DNA of 37,126 nucleotides, taken from positions 1 through 37,126 of IMG/VR virus record IMGVR_UViG_3300031718_000027; one strand, written 5' to 3'. The position numbers and the translations under genes are program-made. Source of the stretch: a virus. This document shows positions 36,698 to 37,126 of this stretch, piece after piece. Position 1 is the stretch's first letter. Every line of letters starts with the position of its first letter. The notes beneath the pieces were generated by a model. It made no database searches. It was not told the DNA's origin and worked only from the letters and a program-made list of their open reading frames with translations.

Positions 36698-37126
36698 GAC
36701 GCGTCAAGCGAATCGACAAACTCACGCCGGCCCAGGAAGCCCGTTTCGCCGAGTGGCGCGATAAATACATCGCCATTGGATTGCGCACAGGACAGGCCGA
36801 TCGCGCTCGCTTTGAAGCGGCCATTCCTGAATGCTACCGCGGCGCTGGCCTGCCACCACCGAAACGAATCGTGTGGGTATCTTCTCCGTTGGTGCTCTCG
36901 CTTGCGGCGCCAATCGCAAATATGATTCTTCGTGATCATCGCGGCGCGGTTGGCGGCGCGGTTGACGGCGCGGTTGGCGGCGCGGTTGGCGGCGCGGTTG
37001 GCGACGCGGTTGGCGACGCGGTTCGCGGCGCGGTTGACGGCGCGGTTCGCGACGCGGTTGACGGCGCGGTTCGCGGCGCGGTTGACGGCGCGGTTGACGG
37101 CGCGGTTGACGACGCGGTTCGCGACG
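36694..37126 (+). CDS. DUF6745-type repeat protein, N-terminal part (continues at base 1 of the window)
   Basis: ATG 36694 follows AGGAG with good spacing and overlaps the previous stop by 4 bases. The N-terminal 80 residues (TPAQEARFAEWRDKYIAIGL, then RIVWVSSPLVLSLAAPIANM) match the start of DUF6745 proteins as I know them. From about residue 83 the protein is Val-X-X-Ala repeats to the contig end. The frame joins exactly with base 3 of the window, giving one gene that ends at 1415. The true copy number is uncertain because the assembly opens here. Confidence 0.8.
   Translation, partial: MRRVKRIDKLTPAQEARFAEWRDKYIAIGLRTGQADRARFEAAIPECYRGAGLPPPKRIVWVSSPLVLSLAAPIANMILRDHRGAVGGAVDGAVGGAVGGAVGDAVGDAVRGAVDGAVRDAVDGAVRGAVDGAVDGAVDDAVRD
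36943..37126 (+). repeat. 12-bp coding minisatellite, right part (14 full units plus partial)
   Basis: Same unit as at bases 1-768. The first GTT is at 36949. The order of residue pairs at the variable positions is GG, DG, GG, GG, GD, GD, RG, DG, RD, DG, RG, DG, DG, DD, RD. No synonymous change is seen here. Confidence 0.97.
37055..37126. repeat. Direct terminal repeat, right copy (72 bp)
   Basis: Identical to bases 1-72. No longer suffix of the window matches its start. See the left copy for the ambiguity caused by the tandem array. Confidence 0.7.

Noticed and set aside
1-37126. Integrase, attachment site or lysogeny module
   Set aside because: No recombinase or CI-like gene is recognised. 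The ribbon-helix-helix protein alone does not show lysogeny.
1-37126. tRNA or other structured RNA genes
   Set aside because: No cloverleaf or known riboswitch pattern was seen by eye. A covariance-model search would be needed to be sure.

Overview
The window looks like a complete or nearly complete genome of a tailed phage with short-tail (podovirus-like) morphology. It is GC-rich. The host is probably a Gram-negative, GC-rich bacterium, inferred from a spanin-like lysis cassette, GGAGG-type ribosome sites and frequent GTG starts. The evidence for a phage is a run of minus-strand late genes: terminase large subunit, portal, scaffold, major capsid, tail adaptor, nozzle, internal virion proteins, receptor-binding and SGNH proteins, then lysis genes ending in a GH25 lysozyme. 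I see no integrase, DNA polymerase, helicase, primase or tRNA gene.

The two contig ends lie inside one gene. An array of 12-bp units fills the first 768 bases and the last 180 or so, and the first and last 72 bases are identical. The N-terminal half of a DUF6745-type protein starts at 36694 and runs off the right end into the array. The array at the left end is open in the matching frame and runs into the C-terminal half, which ends at 1415. The join restores a GCG codon, so the molecule is best read as a circle, or as a circularly permuted or terminally redundant genome, opened in a coding minisatellite.

Read as a circle there are two transcription units. The rightward unit starts near 33670. 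It runs through small early genes, a Rad52/Mgm101-type annealing protein (34932-36200), a Cys-rich protein, the repeat protein, its GDVL-type partner (1412-1780), a PP-loop ATPase (2551-3384) and several small, often Cys-rich unknowns, ending at 6443. The leftward unit starts at 33240 with a 44-residue ribbon-helix-helix protein. It continues through tiny coupled genes, an endonuclease VII-like nuclease, a small-terminase-like gene, terminase (28389-29804), head genes (22084-27259), tail and ejection genes (9781-21779) and lysis genes (6445-9749). The two units converge at 6443/6445 with one base between their stop codons.

The most notable signals are: the coding minisatellite with almost no synonymous variation; GTGTACAC palindromes inside two promoters that appear to drive leaderless transcripts, one of them for the ribbon-helix-helix gene; a stem that would hide the ribosome site of the capsid gene; and a nearly unbroken chain of 4-base stop/start overlaps that includes many genes of 12 to 55 codons.
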